Assembly: GCA_018398585.1 (NCBI GenBank)
Contig: JAGTTD010000005.1
Location: forward strand, 36,520,750-36,584,749
Direction of reading: 5' to 3'
Length of the DNA: 64,000 nucleotides
Origin: Simmondsia chinensis
Taxonomy: Eukaryota; Streptophyta; Magnoliopsida; Caryophyllales; Simmondsiaceae
The notes beneath the pieces were generated by a model. That model had not been told where the DNA came from, did no database searches, and saw only the letters and a list, made by a program, of their open reading frames with translations. Below are positions 22,100-33,191 of the stretch, piece after piece. Made by a program: the position numbers and the translations under genes. The first letter of the stretch is position 1. Every line of letters begins with the position of its first letter.

Positions 22100-25000
22100 A
22101 GGCAGAGCAAATACATAGAAGATATTTTAAAGATTTTCATATTTGGTGGAATTATGAAGTTGTAGATAGAGGTAGAATTTGGGTGCTCTAGGATGCTTCT
22201 TTTGCTAAAGTGCGTGTTCCTAGTACTTGGCAACAAGTGATTCATATTGCAGTGTCGTTTCGTGAAGTCCCACAGTGGGGTAAGTTGGTCATATCTTGCT
22301 ATTATGGATTCAATAGTCAAGAAGATCGAAAAGGCCTTTGGGAAGATTTGTATAGCCTGTAAGAAAGTACTTTACGGTGGCTTGTATTGGGTGATTTCAA
22401 TGCTATCTTAAGCATGGGAGACCATGAAGGGGGCATTGTTTCGCTTTCAGATATACGTGATATGAGTAGTTGTATGGAGTACTTCGGGTTATCAGATTTG
22501 CGCCACTTTGGTTGCTTCTTTACGTGGTCAAACCAACAGGATCCACCAGCATGCATCCGTTCCCGAATTGACAGAGCTCTTGGGAATAACATTTCGCATG
22601 AGAGATTTGAACTTGAAGTCTTATGTTTAGCGCTGGGTGTCTCTAATCATTCTCCGCTTGTTATCAGGGGCAAGGAGCTACATGATAAATTTTTTCGACC
22701 TTTCATGGCTAACTGGTTATGTGAGATGAACGGATTCATGGGGTTAGTCAGTTCAGTGTGGGATTCACCGGTCATTGGGACTCCCCAATATATTGTTCAC
22801 ACAAAGCTCAAGATGGTTAAGAAGGCACTTAAAGATTTTCAGAAGTGTTTCCCTGTTGGGATAGCAGCCAAAGTTCAAGAAGCTAGTGAGACATTATTTG
22901 CTTTGCAAGAAAGGGATAGTGCGGTTGAAGAAGGTTTGTCTCGTCAGATCTGTTTTGCTCGTTGAGAAGTTTTGAGACTTAGTAAAGCCAAGCAAGAATA
23001 TCTTCAACAACGAGTGAAGATTCAACACTTGAGCTTGTCCGATATGAACTCTTCTTTTTTCCACTCATCGATTAAAACAAGAGGAAAACGGAATGCTATT
23101 TGGAATATTTTAGATAGTGAAGGTATTAGAGTTGATAAGCCTGAAGCAGTTAAAAAGGTTTTTGTTGATTTTTACATTGATTTAATTGGCACTAGGAAAG
23201 AGAACGTTAGTAAGATAAATCTGAATTTGGTTCGTGCTGGTTCGTTGATTAGTCCCATTGATGCTGTTCATTTGATTCGGCCCATGACCCATCAAGAGAT
23301 TAGAGAGGTGGTACGGTCTATTCCGATATCGAAGTCCCCGGGTCCCCATGGTGTCCTTGGCAAAGTTCTACCGCTCTTGTTGGATATTATTGGAGTTGAT
23401 GTGACTAAAGCCGTTTTAGACTTTTTTGAGAAGGGTAAGCTGTTGTGAAGTTTAAAGACTACAACCCTTTGCTTGATCCTAAAATTAGATGATCCACAAG
23501 TTGTTGAGGAGTGTAGACCAATAGCATGTTGTAATGTGATTTATAAAATTATATCAAAGATCATTGATATTCGTTTGAGTGATGTTTTGAGTAAAGTGAC
23601 AAATTTTGCTCAAGGAGCCTTTGTTCGTGGTAGATCGATGTTTGATAATATTCTCTTGGGTCAAGAGATTATCAAGTACTGTAATAGAAAGCAAATGTCT
23701 CCTTGCTGCTTCATGAAGATTGACATCAAGAAAGCGTATGATATTGTGAGTTGGGGCTTTCTTTTTGATTTATTAGAAGGCTTACAGTTTCCATTGAAAT
23801 TCATTGAGTGGATCAAGCTTTGTGTTACAACTCCAAGTTTTTCAGTTCAACTCAATGGTGAACTTGTGGGATTTTTTCCGGGTGCTCGAGGCTTGCGTCA
23901 AGGTGATCCAATCTCACCGTATCTTTTTATCTTATGTATGGATTATTTGTCGAGAGAGTTGTTGGAAGTCGGGTCCGATATATCTTATAGGTTTCATCCC
24001 AAATGTCGGAAATTGAACTTAACATATTTCATCTTTGCCGATGAGCTTCTCCTTTTCTATAGAGGGGATCGAGGTTCAGTTAATGCTATATGGAATAATT
24101 TCCTTCATTTCTCGAGCATGTCATGACTTGAACCGAATCTAATGAAGTGTGGCATATGTTTTGTGGGGGCTGAGCATAGGGACCGAGAGGAGATAGCTCA
24201 AGGGTTGGGTTTTCGAATTGAGGACCTTCCTTTGAAGTACCTGGGAATTTCAATTTCCAGGTCTCGACTGTGAATTGACCAATTTGGGCCTTTGTTCGAT
24301 AAGATGCGGGCACGTATTTTTGGTTGGCAACATAGAAAGCTTTTGTATGCGGGTCGTAAGGAGCTAATTAATTCGGTCCTCATGAGTATTATGTCTTTTT
24401 GGGGCAATATTTTCCTTTTTCCTAAAGGAGTGGTACAAGAATTAAAGCAAATATTTTCAGTCTTCCGATGGTGCGGTATGGATAAGAAGTCTCGGGCTTT
24501 TATTCCTCGTGCGTGGGATAGAGTTTGTTGGCCTACAAATGAGGGGGGCATTGGTATTAAACAGATCCAAAATTGGAATTTATCTCAGTTGATGCGGACC
24601 CTTTGGTATATTCAAGATAAGAAAAGATTCTTTATGGCTTCGTTGGATACATGTGATTTATATGAAGGGGTGTGACTTTTGGCAAATGGGTGGAACGTCA
24701 AATGACTCTGCTTATTGGAGAATGTTGCTGCAATGTGGAGACATGCTGTTGGACCGTTTTGTATCTGCTCAGGAGGTTGTCTGAGTGTTGCAGCAGTGTG
24801 TGTACCGTGGCTCTTTTCAGTGCACCGCAGCTTACAACTTCATCCGAGACAACAAGGAGAAAATACATTGGGGGCGTACCATTTGTGGTAAACTTTCTTT
24901 CCCTAAACATTTATTTTATGGCTAGTAATGTCGGATGGTTTGTTGACTGAGGATAGATTGCAGAAGCGGGGGGTTGTGCTTGCTAGTCGGTGTGCTTTGT

Positions 25001-25315
25001 GTCATAATGCAAAGGGAAACGACTGAGCATTTATTTTTTGAATGTGAGTGGGTTAAAAGTGTCTGGAGAGAGATTTGTCGATGGAGTGGGATCCTTTTAT
25101 CTACGAATCTCAAACAATGCTTTGATTGGTTTGGTAAGAAGTTTAGAAGTCCCCTTTCGGAATCAGTTGCAAAATGGGCTTGTTTGGGGGTAGCAGTTTA
25201 CACAATTTGGGCTACGAGGAACGCAGCAATGTTCCGAGATCAAGTTAGGGATCCGACTTGGGTGATTTGTGAAATTCAGAAATTAGTTTGGTATTTCATA
25301 AATTTTGTGAGTTAG
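22100..25315 (+). pseudogene. L1 ORF2: endonuclease, reverse transcriptase, zf-RVT
   Basis: The endonuclease is readable from about 22230 to 22700 (GDFNAILSMGDHEGG, then RSRIDRALGNN and SNHSPLVI). Reverse transcriptase runs from about 23300: ISKSPGPHGV, CRPIACCNVIYKIISKII, FMKIDIKKAYDIVSW, GLRQGDPISPYLFILCMD. The catalytic box reads FADELL instead of the usual FADDLL, so the second aspartate is lost. The zf-RVT domain (about 24960-25110) shows CALCHNAKGN, then HLFFECEWVKSVW in a shifted frame. Stops or frame changes lie near 22362, 22965, 23448, 24126, 24270, 24675 and 24950. Confidence 0.9.
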
Positions 25316-26840
25316 TTTTATCGTAGTGAGATTGTTTTTGTGTTGAGTTTTTAGTTGGGGCCTTGGGCCTATATAGGTTTTTGATACAGATTGTATATTT
25401 TCTTTTTTGATATAATGAGAATATTGTGCCTGCCTTTTGGCAAAAAATAAATGCACCATACACTTTACCATGTTAAGTTTACAATTGCAACAATAATAAC
25501 AGGCCCAGTTACCATGTTAAGTTTAAAATAAGGATAAATTATACAAAACCCTCTTATCTTTTGTTTTCATAATAGAAAACCTACCTCACAAATAAAATCA
25601 TTCATTTAACTCCCTCACTTTTAAAAACTCATCACTTTACCCCCATTTAACTTTTTTTTGGCTCTCAAAAGTGAGGAAATTGAGTGTTTGATTTTTTTTA
25701 GAAGGGCGTTTTACGTTTTACGGCAAAAATTGGGAATTTTTATGTTTCTAACCAAAACAATGTGAATTTTTTTATATTTATAAAAATATAATTATTTTAA
25801 CTGATTATAATAATGATATTATAAGTTTACGAGATAAAAAATATTTTTAAAACTTTCACAAAAGATATTATGAGATAAAATATAATATTTTTTTGTTTAA
25901 TGTAATTTCAAATTAGATTTAAAAATTTATGAAAATAAAATTTGAAACAAATAAAGGAAAAACACTTTCTTGAAAAAAGTTTGAAAAAACATGATAATAT
26001 TTTTTAACTTTGGTTTTTCAAACTTGTCCAAAAAAAATATTTTTCATAATTTCTTTTTAAAATTTTAACTTCATCCAATTTTTAATTTTAAAATTATTAA
26101 TCTAATTTTAAAATTTATTTTTAATTAATAATTATTACATGTTATCTTACATTATTTTTTTAAATTTAAAAAGTATTTAATTATCTTCTAAATTTATAAT
26201 GTTATTATTATAATTAATTTAAAATAATTATATTTATGTAAGTAATAAAGGATGCTCTTATCTTTTGCATAACAACATAAAGTTTTTATCTTTTGCATAA
26301 ATACATAAAATTTATATTTTTGACTAAAACTATAAAATTCCTAATTTTTAATTCATACACTTTTTTAATTTTAAATTTATTAATCTAATTTTATCAACGT
26401 TAGAAAATATTATTATATTTTTTCAAACATTTTCCAAAGATTATTTTTCTAAATTTGTTATATATTTTTAATTCTTTTATATTTTTTAGTTTCAAATCTA
26501 TTAACCTAATTTTTAAAATTATTTAAATAAAAATTTTATATTTTATCTAATAAAATTTTTATAACATTTTTTTTATTTTTAAACTTATAAGATCATTACT
26601 ATAATTAATTAAAATTATAATTTTTATAAACATAGAAAACCTCATTTTTTGAATTTTTTTTACCAAAATGGCACTATTTTAAAAAAATTTACCAAAATGG
26701 GATATTTTCAAAAATATTTACCAAAATAGAACTATTTACTATACTTTGTTCAACGTACGCCGTTTGGGTCCAGACGGCGTACGCCATTTGTAACGGCGTA
26801 TGCCCATGAGTAAATATAATGTTAATGCATTATTTACAGA

Positions 26841-26915
26841 GAGGGGAAGTTAGCTCAAATGGTGGGAGTTTGAACAACATGCGCGTGAGTTCCCATGTTT
26901 GATTCCGTCTACCGC
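26841..26915 (+). ncRNA. tRNA-like module 1 (A and B boxes)
   Basis: The A-box-like word TTAGCTCAAATGG (26850-26862) and the B-box-like GTTTGATTCC (26897-26906) are spaced as in tRNA genes, with a GGGAG/TTCCC stem between. It lacks a convincing acceptor stem, so it is a tRNA-derived relic, not a tRNA gene. Confidence 0.5.
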
Positions 26916-26985
26916 TGAATTTTTGGGCCTTTTTTACAATGTAGTGTACTGACATAAATGTAATATTAATGCAATGGTTACACAA

Positions 26986-27060
26986 AGGGCATGTTTATTT
27001 AGATGGTGGGAGCTTGAACAATATGCTGTGAGATCCCAAGTTCAATTTCCTCGCCCGCTG
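26986..27060 (+). ncRNA. tRNA-like module 2 (degenerate)
   Basis: Directly repeated relative of module 1: TTTAGATGGTGGGAGCTTGA, then GTTCAATTTCC, followed by the same CGCTGAATTTTTGG tail. The A box is damaged. Confidence 0.4.
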
Positions 27061-27227
27061 AATTTTTGGCCCTTTTTTTAAATATTTAAAATATTTTTTC
27101 AATACTTTAAAAATATTTAATTTTTAAGAAAATTAAAATATTTTTAAATATTTAAAAAAAGGGGCCAAAAATTCAGCCCTTAATGTGTTTTTTATGTAAT
27201 TGCACTACTTGCAAAAAAGGGCCAAAA

Positions 27228-27305
27228 ATTCAACAGTGGACGGAAGCGAACATGGGACCTCACACGCATGCTGTTTAAATTCCCACCATTTGAGCTAACA
27301 TCCCC
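27228..27305 (-). ncRNA. tRNA-like module 3 (right arm)
   Basis: Reverse-complement copy of module 1: TTAGCTCAAATGGTGGGA, then GTTCGCTTCC, followed by TGAATTTTTGGCCC. It lies in the right inverted arm, pairing with module 1. Confidence 0.5.
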
Positions 27306-27946
27306 TTTTTATAATTAATGCATTAATATTATATTTATTTTTATCTGTTGGTGTATTACTTATTCGCGTACGTTGAACAAGCTATAGTAAATAGTATTAT
27401 TTTGGTAAATATTTTTGAAAATATGCCATTTTGGTAAATTTTTTTTAAATAGTGCCATTTGGGTAAAAAATGCTCATTTTTTTCCTAAAAATACAAAATC
27501 CCCACCTAAAAATAAGATGAAACATTTAACCCCTTTTATTTTGAGGGACAAAATGATCAAAAAAAGTTAATTGAAGGTAAAGTGATAAAATTTTAAAAGT
27601 GAGGAGGTTTAGTGAGTGATTTTATTTGTGAGAGGAATTTTCTTTTATTGAAGCAAAAAAAAAGAGACTTTTCTGTAATTTACCCTAAAAACAAATGTGT
27701 GACCTCTTTATATCATGTTATGTTATCATACATTTATTAAAAACAAATCCAATATAATAAAGTATACGACATATTTATTTTTAACAAATGTATCTGATCT
27801 GCATCTTTTTATTCCCTCTTCTTTCAAAAAGAAAAGAGAAAGTGAAAGGGGAGTGCAGTCATTTTGAAACAGATAAGATCATATACAATTCTAAGCTCAC
27901 ACACCCATGATCTAAAAAGAGAGAGGCCAATTATACTTTAATATTA

Positions 27947-28443
27947 GTGTTATTTATATTTTAATACCTTAATATTTTTAAAAATAATAAAAAATTACGA
28001 ATTTTTTGAATTAATAAAAAGGATCCTTAATTTTTTTCGTTTTTGTAAAATGGTTCCTTTCCATTTTGATGATATTATTTTGCGTCGACAGAGTTGAGTG
28101 ACAACTGTTTTTGAAGTAATGTTACAGTAAAATGATAAGAATACCCTTCAAGATCCTATTACTTTATAAGCATGAAATTTGAGATATCGTATTGTGTAGA
28201 AACTATCTATTTTCGCTTAATTTGTTTAAAAGTTTGGTTATTGAAGGGTATTTTTATCATTTTTACTATAGCATTAATAAAAACGCAGTTTTCACGTCAG
28301 TAATGTTTGCAGAAAATGACGTCATCAAGCCAAAGAGGGTCTTTTTATTAATACAACAAAAACTTAGGGCCTGTTTAATTCAAAAAGATCAGAGTTCTTT
28401 TTATTATTTCTAAAAATATCGGGGTATTAAAATATAAACAACC
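27947..28443. mobile_element. MITE family B, copy 1
   Basis: Inverted ends gtgttatttatattttaata and ggtattaaaatataaacaac; inner arms share aaaataataaaaa and ctttttattaat words. Same family as 31174-31682. The target duplication here is imperfect (tttaata). Confidence 0.7.
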
Positions 28444-28755
28444 TTTAATAGTATGAGGTTTTTTGATCTGATTAATAGTATAAGGTTAATAAATTAATTT
28501 TTAAGTTCATAAACGTTGCGTTTAAATTTTCTAGTTCATTAGTTTGGTGAAATGATTTTTTATCCAAAATTCAGATTATGACATCACCTTTTTGGTGCTT
28601 AGGTCACTCTTTTTATGTATGACATCACCTTTTCGATGTATGATATCGCACTTTTGTTGTATGACTAGTGGTGAATCTAGAAATTTGTTCACTAGGACGC
28701 TTTTGATCTGTGGTTGTAATACTTTGAAGTACATAGTTCAAGTATATAATATATA
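28444..28755. other. no feature recognised
   Basis: A short irregular repeat of tatgacatcacctttt-like words lies near 28575-28660; nothing else is supported. Confidence 0.35.
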
Positions 28756-29114
28756 AGATTATTTACGTCAAAGGTCTTTGTACTTTATCTCATTGTGTCA
28801 ATTTGGTTCTTGCAATTTAATTATGCCAATTTAGTCCCTGAACAATTCAAAATGTGTTAATTTAGTCTTTTGGTCAAATTTAAATTGAGTTAATGTCGTA
28901 ATTTTAAAAGGCAAAATTATGTTAGATGTAAGTAACTTATTATAAATTTATTCGTTTACTCAATTTAATTTAATTCGTGGCCGAACCATTAAAAATTTCA
29001 TTAAAAACTTAACATAAAATTTTCTCTAAGGACCAAATTGACACATTTTGAATTGTACCAGAACTAAATTAACATAATTGACAAAGTACAGGGGCCTTTA
29101 GCGTAAATAATCCT
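28756..29114. mobile_element. MITE family A, copy 4
   Basis: Ends agattatttacgtcaaagg and gcgtaaataatcct, with the 8-bp direct repeat aatatata (28748-28755, 29115-29122). Confidence 0.78.

Positions 29115-29149
<35 letters not shown>
29115..29149. repeat. TA microsatellite
   Basis: Run of alternating TA with one interruption, abutting the MITE end, so the TSD there could partly reflect the microsatellite. Confidence 0.9.
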
Positions 29150-30040
29150 GATGTTAGTGTGTTTCATTTACAACTTGCAAAAACTTCTGTCATTTTTAGC
29201 AAATACAAAAATAATAGCAAAAAAAATAAAGAAATAATGAAAAAAGAATTTAATGTTTTACATAAATAAATAGACTATATATAATATTAAATATGTATTT
29301 TTCCAAAATCCACTGTGGGCACGTGCCCTCAATACGTATCAGTTGGATCCACCGTTGCGTATGATATCTGCTGTTTATAAAATCCGATCGAGTAATCTCC
29401 GATGGTTGTACTTAAAAATTATCTCAGTATAATCACTTAAAACACAAAATTTATGAACTTAAAGGTACTTCACCAACCCCGGAATATTAAAGTGTAATTT
29501 ACGCAAAAAGAAAAATTACAAGTAAGAAGAGAGATAAAAAAGAGAATGTCCCGAGACCCTTTTCTCTGATAACTAAATGATGCTCACCATTTGTTAGGAA
29601 ATCGAGAAGACGATGTCTTTGCTATTGGAGTATATGTAAATCATTCCAGAATTTTTACTACCAGTTATAACTTTCAAAAAAGTTATTGTTTTTTATAGTA
29701 TTAGAATCTTGTTGAATGAGATCACAAGTTCGTATTTCGACAGCCCCACTTTAAATATTAATATATTTTTGTACATTATTCATATTTCAAGCCTACTAGA
29801 CGACATAAAAAAGAATGATTCAAAGCTCATATTATTGTCTTTGGGATTAACTAAAGTTAGTGAATAATATTTTTTTTAAAAAAATTTTTACTCATAATCT
29901 AGGCATCTTTTGTAATAGCAAATCTAGAAAGTTAACTATATGTTATTCATGTGTGCAATAAAAAAGTAAATAATTTAGTATTTTATAATTCATGAAAAAT
30001 AAAACTGGTTATTAAATACATATTTAATATTATATATAGT
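29150..30040. other. no feature recognised
   Basis: AT-rich intergenic DNA without supported genes or element ends. Confidence 0.35.
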
Positions 30041-30049
30041 TTTTGGAGT

Positions 30050-30228
30050 TATTCTTGGATTGGAGTTCGGGTGATCCGTCATGCTTTTTGAGTCTTTTGG
30101 TCATTTGTTGGTTTTTAGGTGTTTTGGGGTGTTCGTTTGGGTGGAGTGTCTCGTTTGATTTTTTGGAATGTTTGGATGACTTGTATCCATTTTATTATAT
30201 TAATAAATTCTTAATTATCTAAAAAAAA
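30050..30228 (+). mobile_element. 3' end fragment of an L1-like LINE
   Basis: A GT-rich segment ending cttgtatccattttattat, then attaataaattc and an A run at about 30220-30228, matches the usual 3' UTR style of plant L1 elements. It is a severely 5'-truncated copy with no coding sequence. Confidence 0.45.
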
Positions 30229-30504
30229 TGGTTATATTAATATAATTATAATCACCACAAGAAAAAAACGAAATTTGAATTAGAAATCAAGCTACATTGC
30301 AATTAGAGCTTGTACAATATCATTTTTTTTAAGCTTAAGCTAAAAATTTAAAATCAAAAATCAAAACAAGAAAAAAAAAATCTTGTTAGGTCTTAGTTTC
30401 TCAAAATATAAAAATAAAAATTCTAAACTAGTTTTAAAAGTCACCACAGTAAACCTTGACGCTCAACATCAGGATTATTCCGATCACTATATTCTATCCT
30501 AATA

Positions 30505-30825
30505 CTAATCTAGCATCCTATTCTTCCTACTAATCATGGATGGATCCGCGAACCGAGCTGAAAATGACCGGGTCAAGTATTCAGGCTCTAAGCATCCAAC
30601 TCCATCGTCGAAGTTCTTTAAGTAAGTATCAGGATCATACGTCGCCTGTGCAGGGGCATGAGAGAATCTAAAGATTCTCTCTTTCTCTCTCTTAATTCGA
30701 CTCCAGAGTAGTTTCCACTTCGGTTGTTGTTCAGGTTGCCCTAACCGGATACTTTGTCCTCTTGAGCTGCTCCTGCAGAATGCAACGCTTTGGCTCCTTG
30801 AATTGCTCCAACTCTTGATCCCCAT
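30505..30825 (-). CDS. short conserved plant protein of unknown function
   Basis: Single-exon frame of 106 codons starting at the ATG at 30825. An in-frame stop lies just upstream, so no longer ATG start exists. A serine/arginine/glutamine-rich N-terminus leads to a basic block KWKLLWSRIKREKERIF (about residues 47-63), then ATYDPDTYLKNFDDG (about 70-84) and LTRSFSARFADPS (about 89-101). From memory this combination (basic W-containing block, YDP-Y-NFD-G, SRSFS-RFA) is the signature of a small plant-specific family with no known function. The frame is intact and uninterrupted, unlike everything nearby. It has no signal peptide or membrane segment; nuclear or cytosolic localisation is a guess. 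Confidence 0.75.
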   Translation of the reverse strand: MGIKSWSNSRSQSVAFCRSSSRGQSIRLGQPEQQPKWKLLWSRIKREKERIFRFSHAPAQATYDPDTYLKNFDDGVGCLEPEYLTRSFSARFADPSMISRKNRMLD

Positions 30826-30928
30826 AAGATGAGATTGTCTCTCCTGATGCACTAACACAGACTATCTATAGATAGTGTGTTTAGTATTCTGTATAAAGGA
30901 TGATCGTAAAGTGCAAAAAGCACGAGCT

Positions 30929-31019
30929 AGAGAGAGAAAGCGAGCGAGAGAGAGAGAGAGAGAGGGGGGGAGAGAGAATGGATTGAAGGTCATAACTGCA
31001 AAAGGCAAAGAATATATAG
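30929..31019 (-). promoter_or_regulatory. GA/CT-rich leader and TATA candidate of the short gene
   Basis: Upstream of the ATG on the minus strand lies a CT microsatellite (GA on plus, 30929-30978), and beyond it CTATATATTC (about 31010-31019), a plausible TATA box about 190 bases before the start codon. CT-rich leaders are common in plant 5' UTRs. Confidence 0.45.
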
Positions 31020-31173
31020 AGAGAGAATATTAGCGATAGATTTTAAGTAAATATAAAGGCTCTTACTTTGAGAGGGAAGGATCAACTTGGGCCCTGCCTC
31101 CATACGCTTTTGGCTCTCATTAATTTTTTTTTATAATTTTATTTATCAGTATTTTAAAGTTGGCATATTTATA

Positions 31174-31682
31174 GGAGTTATTTACATTTTAGTATCTCGA
31201 TATTTTTAAAAATAATAAAAAAGATCTTGACCTTTTTGAATTATTAAAAAGGCCCCTAAGTTTTTGTTGCATTAATAAAAAGGCTTCTCTATGTCGTGAT
31301 GATGTCATTTTTAGTTGAAAGAGCTGATGTGACAGCTAGATTTTTATTAATGCTACAGTAAAATGAGAAAAGCGTCATTTAATAACCATATTTCGAAACA
31401 AATTAAGCGAAACTAGATAGCTTCTACATGACACAACAGCTTAAATTTTGAGCTTATAAAGTAATAATAAGGGTGTTAAAGCGTACTTTAGGTCATTTTA
31501 TTGTAACATTAATAAAAAGTAATTGTCACGTCAGTTTTGTCGACAAAAAATGACTTCGTCATGCTTGAGAGGGGCTTTTTTATTGATACGACAATAACTT
31601 GGGGGCTTTTTTAATAATTTAAAAAGGTTAAAGTCCTTTTTATTATTTTTAAAAAAATTGGGGTACTAAAATAAAAATAACC
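31174..31682. mobile_element. MITE family B, copy 2 with exact TSD
   Basis: Ends ggagttatttacattttagt and gtactaaaataaaaataacc; exact 8-bp direct repeat tatttata (31166-31173, 31683-31690). Long imperfect inverted arms. Non-coding. Confidence 0.82.
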
Positions 31683-31690
31683 TATTTATA

Positions 31691-31996
31691 AACTAGGTAT
31701 TCTATTATTTTAAAATACACAATAAAATATTCTAAGATTCCTGAATTTATCACTTGGGTTAATGTTTTAGAATCCAATGTGTTTTTGTTGAAATTTGATA
31801 AGTTTCTGTTGAAAGGTGTTGACATCAGTGGCAGAGTCACGTATAAGTGAGAGTATGTAATTGCCTATATTCGAGTACCAAAATAGATTTAATTGTGTTG
31901 TGTAATTACAAGTAATACAAGAAATAAGTATCATATTCCCATGAAAAAATAATAATTCCTATAATAGTTAACCCCACTGGCTTAAGGTCCCCATAG
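31691..31996. other. no feature recognised
   Basis: AT-rich flank of the miniature copia. A 25-bp word around aaaaaataataattc also occurs just beyond the other side of that element (about 33808), with divergence. Confidence 0.35.
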
Positions 31997-32001
31997 AAAA
32001 A

Positions 32002-32617
32002 TGTGAAGAAAACTTAAACAAATCTGATATACTATGATATCAATTTGTTAGGGAAAACTTGATGCGGAAGCATGAAACCCCGGTAACTTGATTCGATTCA
32101 AATAATATGACTCACGCAAAAAGAGAAGTAAACAAATATGGAGAACAAAAGAACAAAACAAGAACACACAATATTTACGTGGAAACCCCTCTACAATCGA
32201 GAGGGGAGAAAACCACGGGCGGAGATGGAGATTCTTTATTAACTGAACGGAAGAATTACAACGACACTTCCCAGAACGAGATATATGGAAGAATTACAAT
32301 CACTCCCTCTGAGCTCTCGTAGCACTCAAAATCTTGGAGGAATTACGAAATCACCTATTTTCTCTCAATGGCGGCGCCTCACCTTTGATTGGATCATAAT
32401 TGGAGTTAAACTCACCTAAGCCGAAACCCTAAGCCCTTATTTCTAGAAGACGGCTAGGGTTTGTGGAAAACGACTCCCGATCGATCGACCCTCTCTCGGC
32501 CAAAATTCCCAAATCTTTCCTTAAATCATCCAATCGATCGGATTCCCTCCCGATCGATCGGTGACCCTACGGTAACCCCATAAAATTAAAATAAGTAATT
32601 TGAGACATAACCTAACA
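32002..32617 (-). repeat. 3' LTR of the miniature copia
   Basis: Minus-strand start TGTTAGGTTATGTCTC, end TCTTCACA. Contains CGATCGATCG palindromes near 32480-32565 and a captured relic of an LTR end plus primer site (CCCTAACA then TTGATATCATAG, about 32033-32053). Confidence 0.88.
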
Positions 32618-32692
32618 AATCTCCACCTTGGCTCAAATTACATACATAAAAGAATTTTCTCCACCTTCTCCACTAAACCCCCACACACGGGG

Positions 32693-33154
32693 TTAACATA
32701 ACAGAACTGAAGTGAACATATCTGAGAGGCTATCCGCAACGCCAATCTTCTTCTCTGAATTGACTCTTGACACATCTTTTGAAACAGCCACCTGCTGTTG
32801 AACTGTGTTATTCAACTGAAACTGAACTCCCTCTGGCTTACACACCTGACCTGAATTACAAACAACTGATGACATCTTCTGTGGAGATAGCAATGAAGAC
32901 TCACCAAACGTGACACGTCTACTCGTCAGGAATTGCTTGAAGCGAAAACCTTTCTGATTCCCATAAAGCCCTTGTTCACAAACCGAATCTCCCTTCCATT
33001 GTGCTTCTGTCAAATTTTCTGGATTCTTCTCTTTCCCATCTAAAGCTTTCTTCAAGCCACTATGAGTCAAGAGGCCCTTAACGCGAACCTGCCATAAACT
33101 GAAGCTCCATTGACCACCAAATTTCTCAACTTCGGTCTTAATTGCGGACGTCAT
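32693..33154 (-). CDS. gag-start fusion ORF of the miniature copia
   Basis: 153 codons from the gag ATG at 33154. Residues 1 to about 56 match the gag start of the copia at 63773 (EVEKFGGQ, SLWQVRVKGLLT, KKALDGKEK). The frame then jumps to a segment related to the integrase-RT linker (RRVTFGESSLL, compare DVTFDESALL on the minus strand near 57370). It finishes with the tail of RNase H (KKIGVADSLSDMFTSVL, compare the usual NLADMFTK). The upstream part of the frame (33155-33220) is primer-site DNA. Keeping one open frame across two deletion joints is noteworthy, but whether the product works is unknown. Confidence 0.65.
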   Translation of the reverse strand: MTSAIKTEVEKFGGQWSFSLWQVRVKGLLTHSGLKKALDGKEKNPENLTEAQWKGDSVCEQGLYGNQKGFRFKQFLTSRRVTFGESSLLSPQKMSSVVCNSGQVCKPEGVQFQLNNTVQQQVAVSKDVSRVNSEKKIGVADSLSDMFTSVLLC

Positions 33155-33191
33155 ATTATCAAATCGAAATAAACAGGCTCTGATACCAATT

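Larger units (their letters stand above)
21103..25446 (+). mobile_element. L1-type LINE with target duplication
   Basis: Imperfect direct repeats, ataaatgcatcatacaac before (from about 21086) and ataaatgcaccatacact after (from 25447), bracket 4.34 kb that ends in a short A run. The order of domains is ORF1 (DUF4283, zinc knuckle), endonuclease, reverse transcriptase, zf-RVT zinc-binding domain, 3' UTR. The 5' UTR seems absent because the unit begins just before ORF1, so the copy is slightly 5'-truncated. Many stops and frame changes make it inactive. Confidence 0.88.
26640..27485. mobile_element. foldback element with tRNA-like modules in its arms
   Basis: Left and right arms of about 270-300 bp are inverted copies: taccaaaatggcacta, caaaaatatttaccaaaat, ttgttcaacgtacgc and a tRNA-like block recur in reverse order on the right. 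The loop holds another tRNA-like block and an AT hairpin (27070-27165). It is non-coding. See the three module entries. Confidence 0.75.
25531..27686. mobile_element. long-inverted-repeat element (host of a nested foldback)
   Basis: The left arm (25531-25690: aggataaattatac, cctcacaaataaaatcatt, cactttacccccatttaac) is matched in reverse by 27540-27686 (ending gtaatttaccct). The arms are about 150 bp with some divergence. Between them is very AT-rich DNA plus the element at 26640-27485. No open frames and no clear target duplication. Confidence 0.65.

Noticed and set aside
26841..26915. Functional tRNA gene
   Set aside because: A and B boxes are recognisable, but the acceptor and anticodon stems do not pair convincingly.
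30826..30858. Longer start for the short host gene at 30858
   Set aside because: That position is GTG, not ATG, with a stop shortly upstream; the first ATG is at 30825.
31999..32045. Second copia internal fragment making a tandem LTR array
   Set aside because: The 47 bp are the true end of the LTR (captured relic of an older end); moving the LTR boundary to 32002 gives equal 616-bp LTRs and matching flanks.
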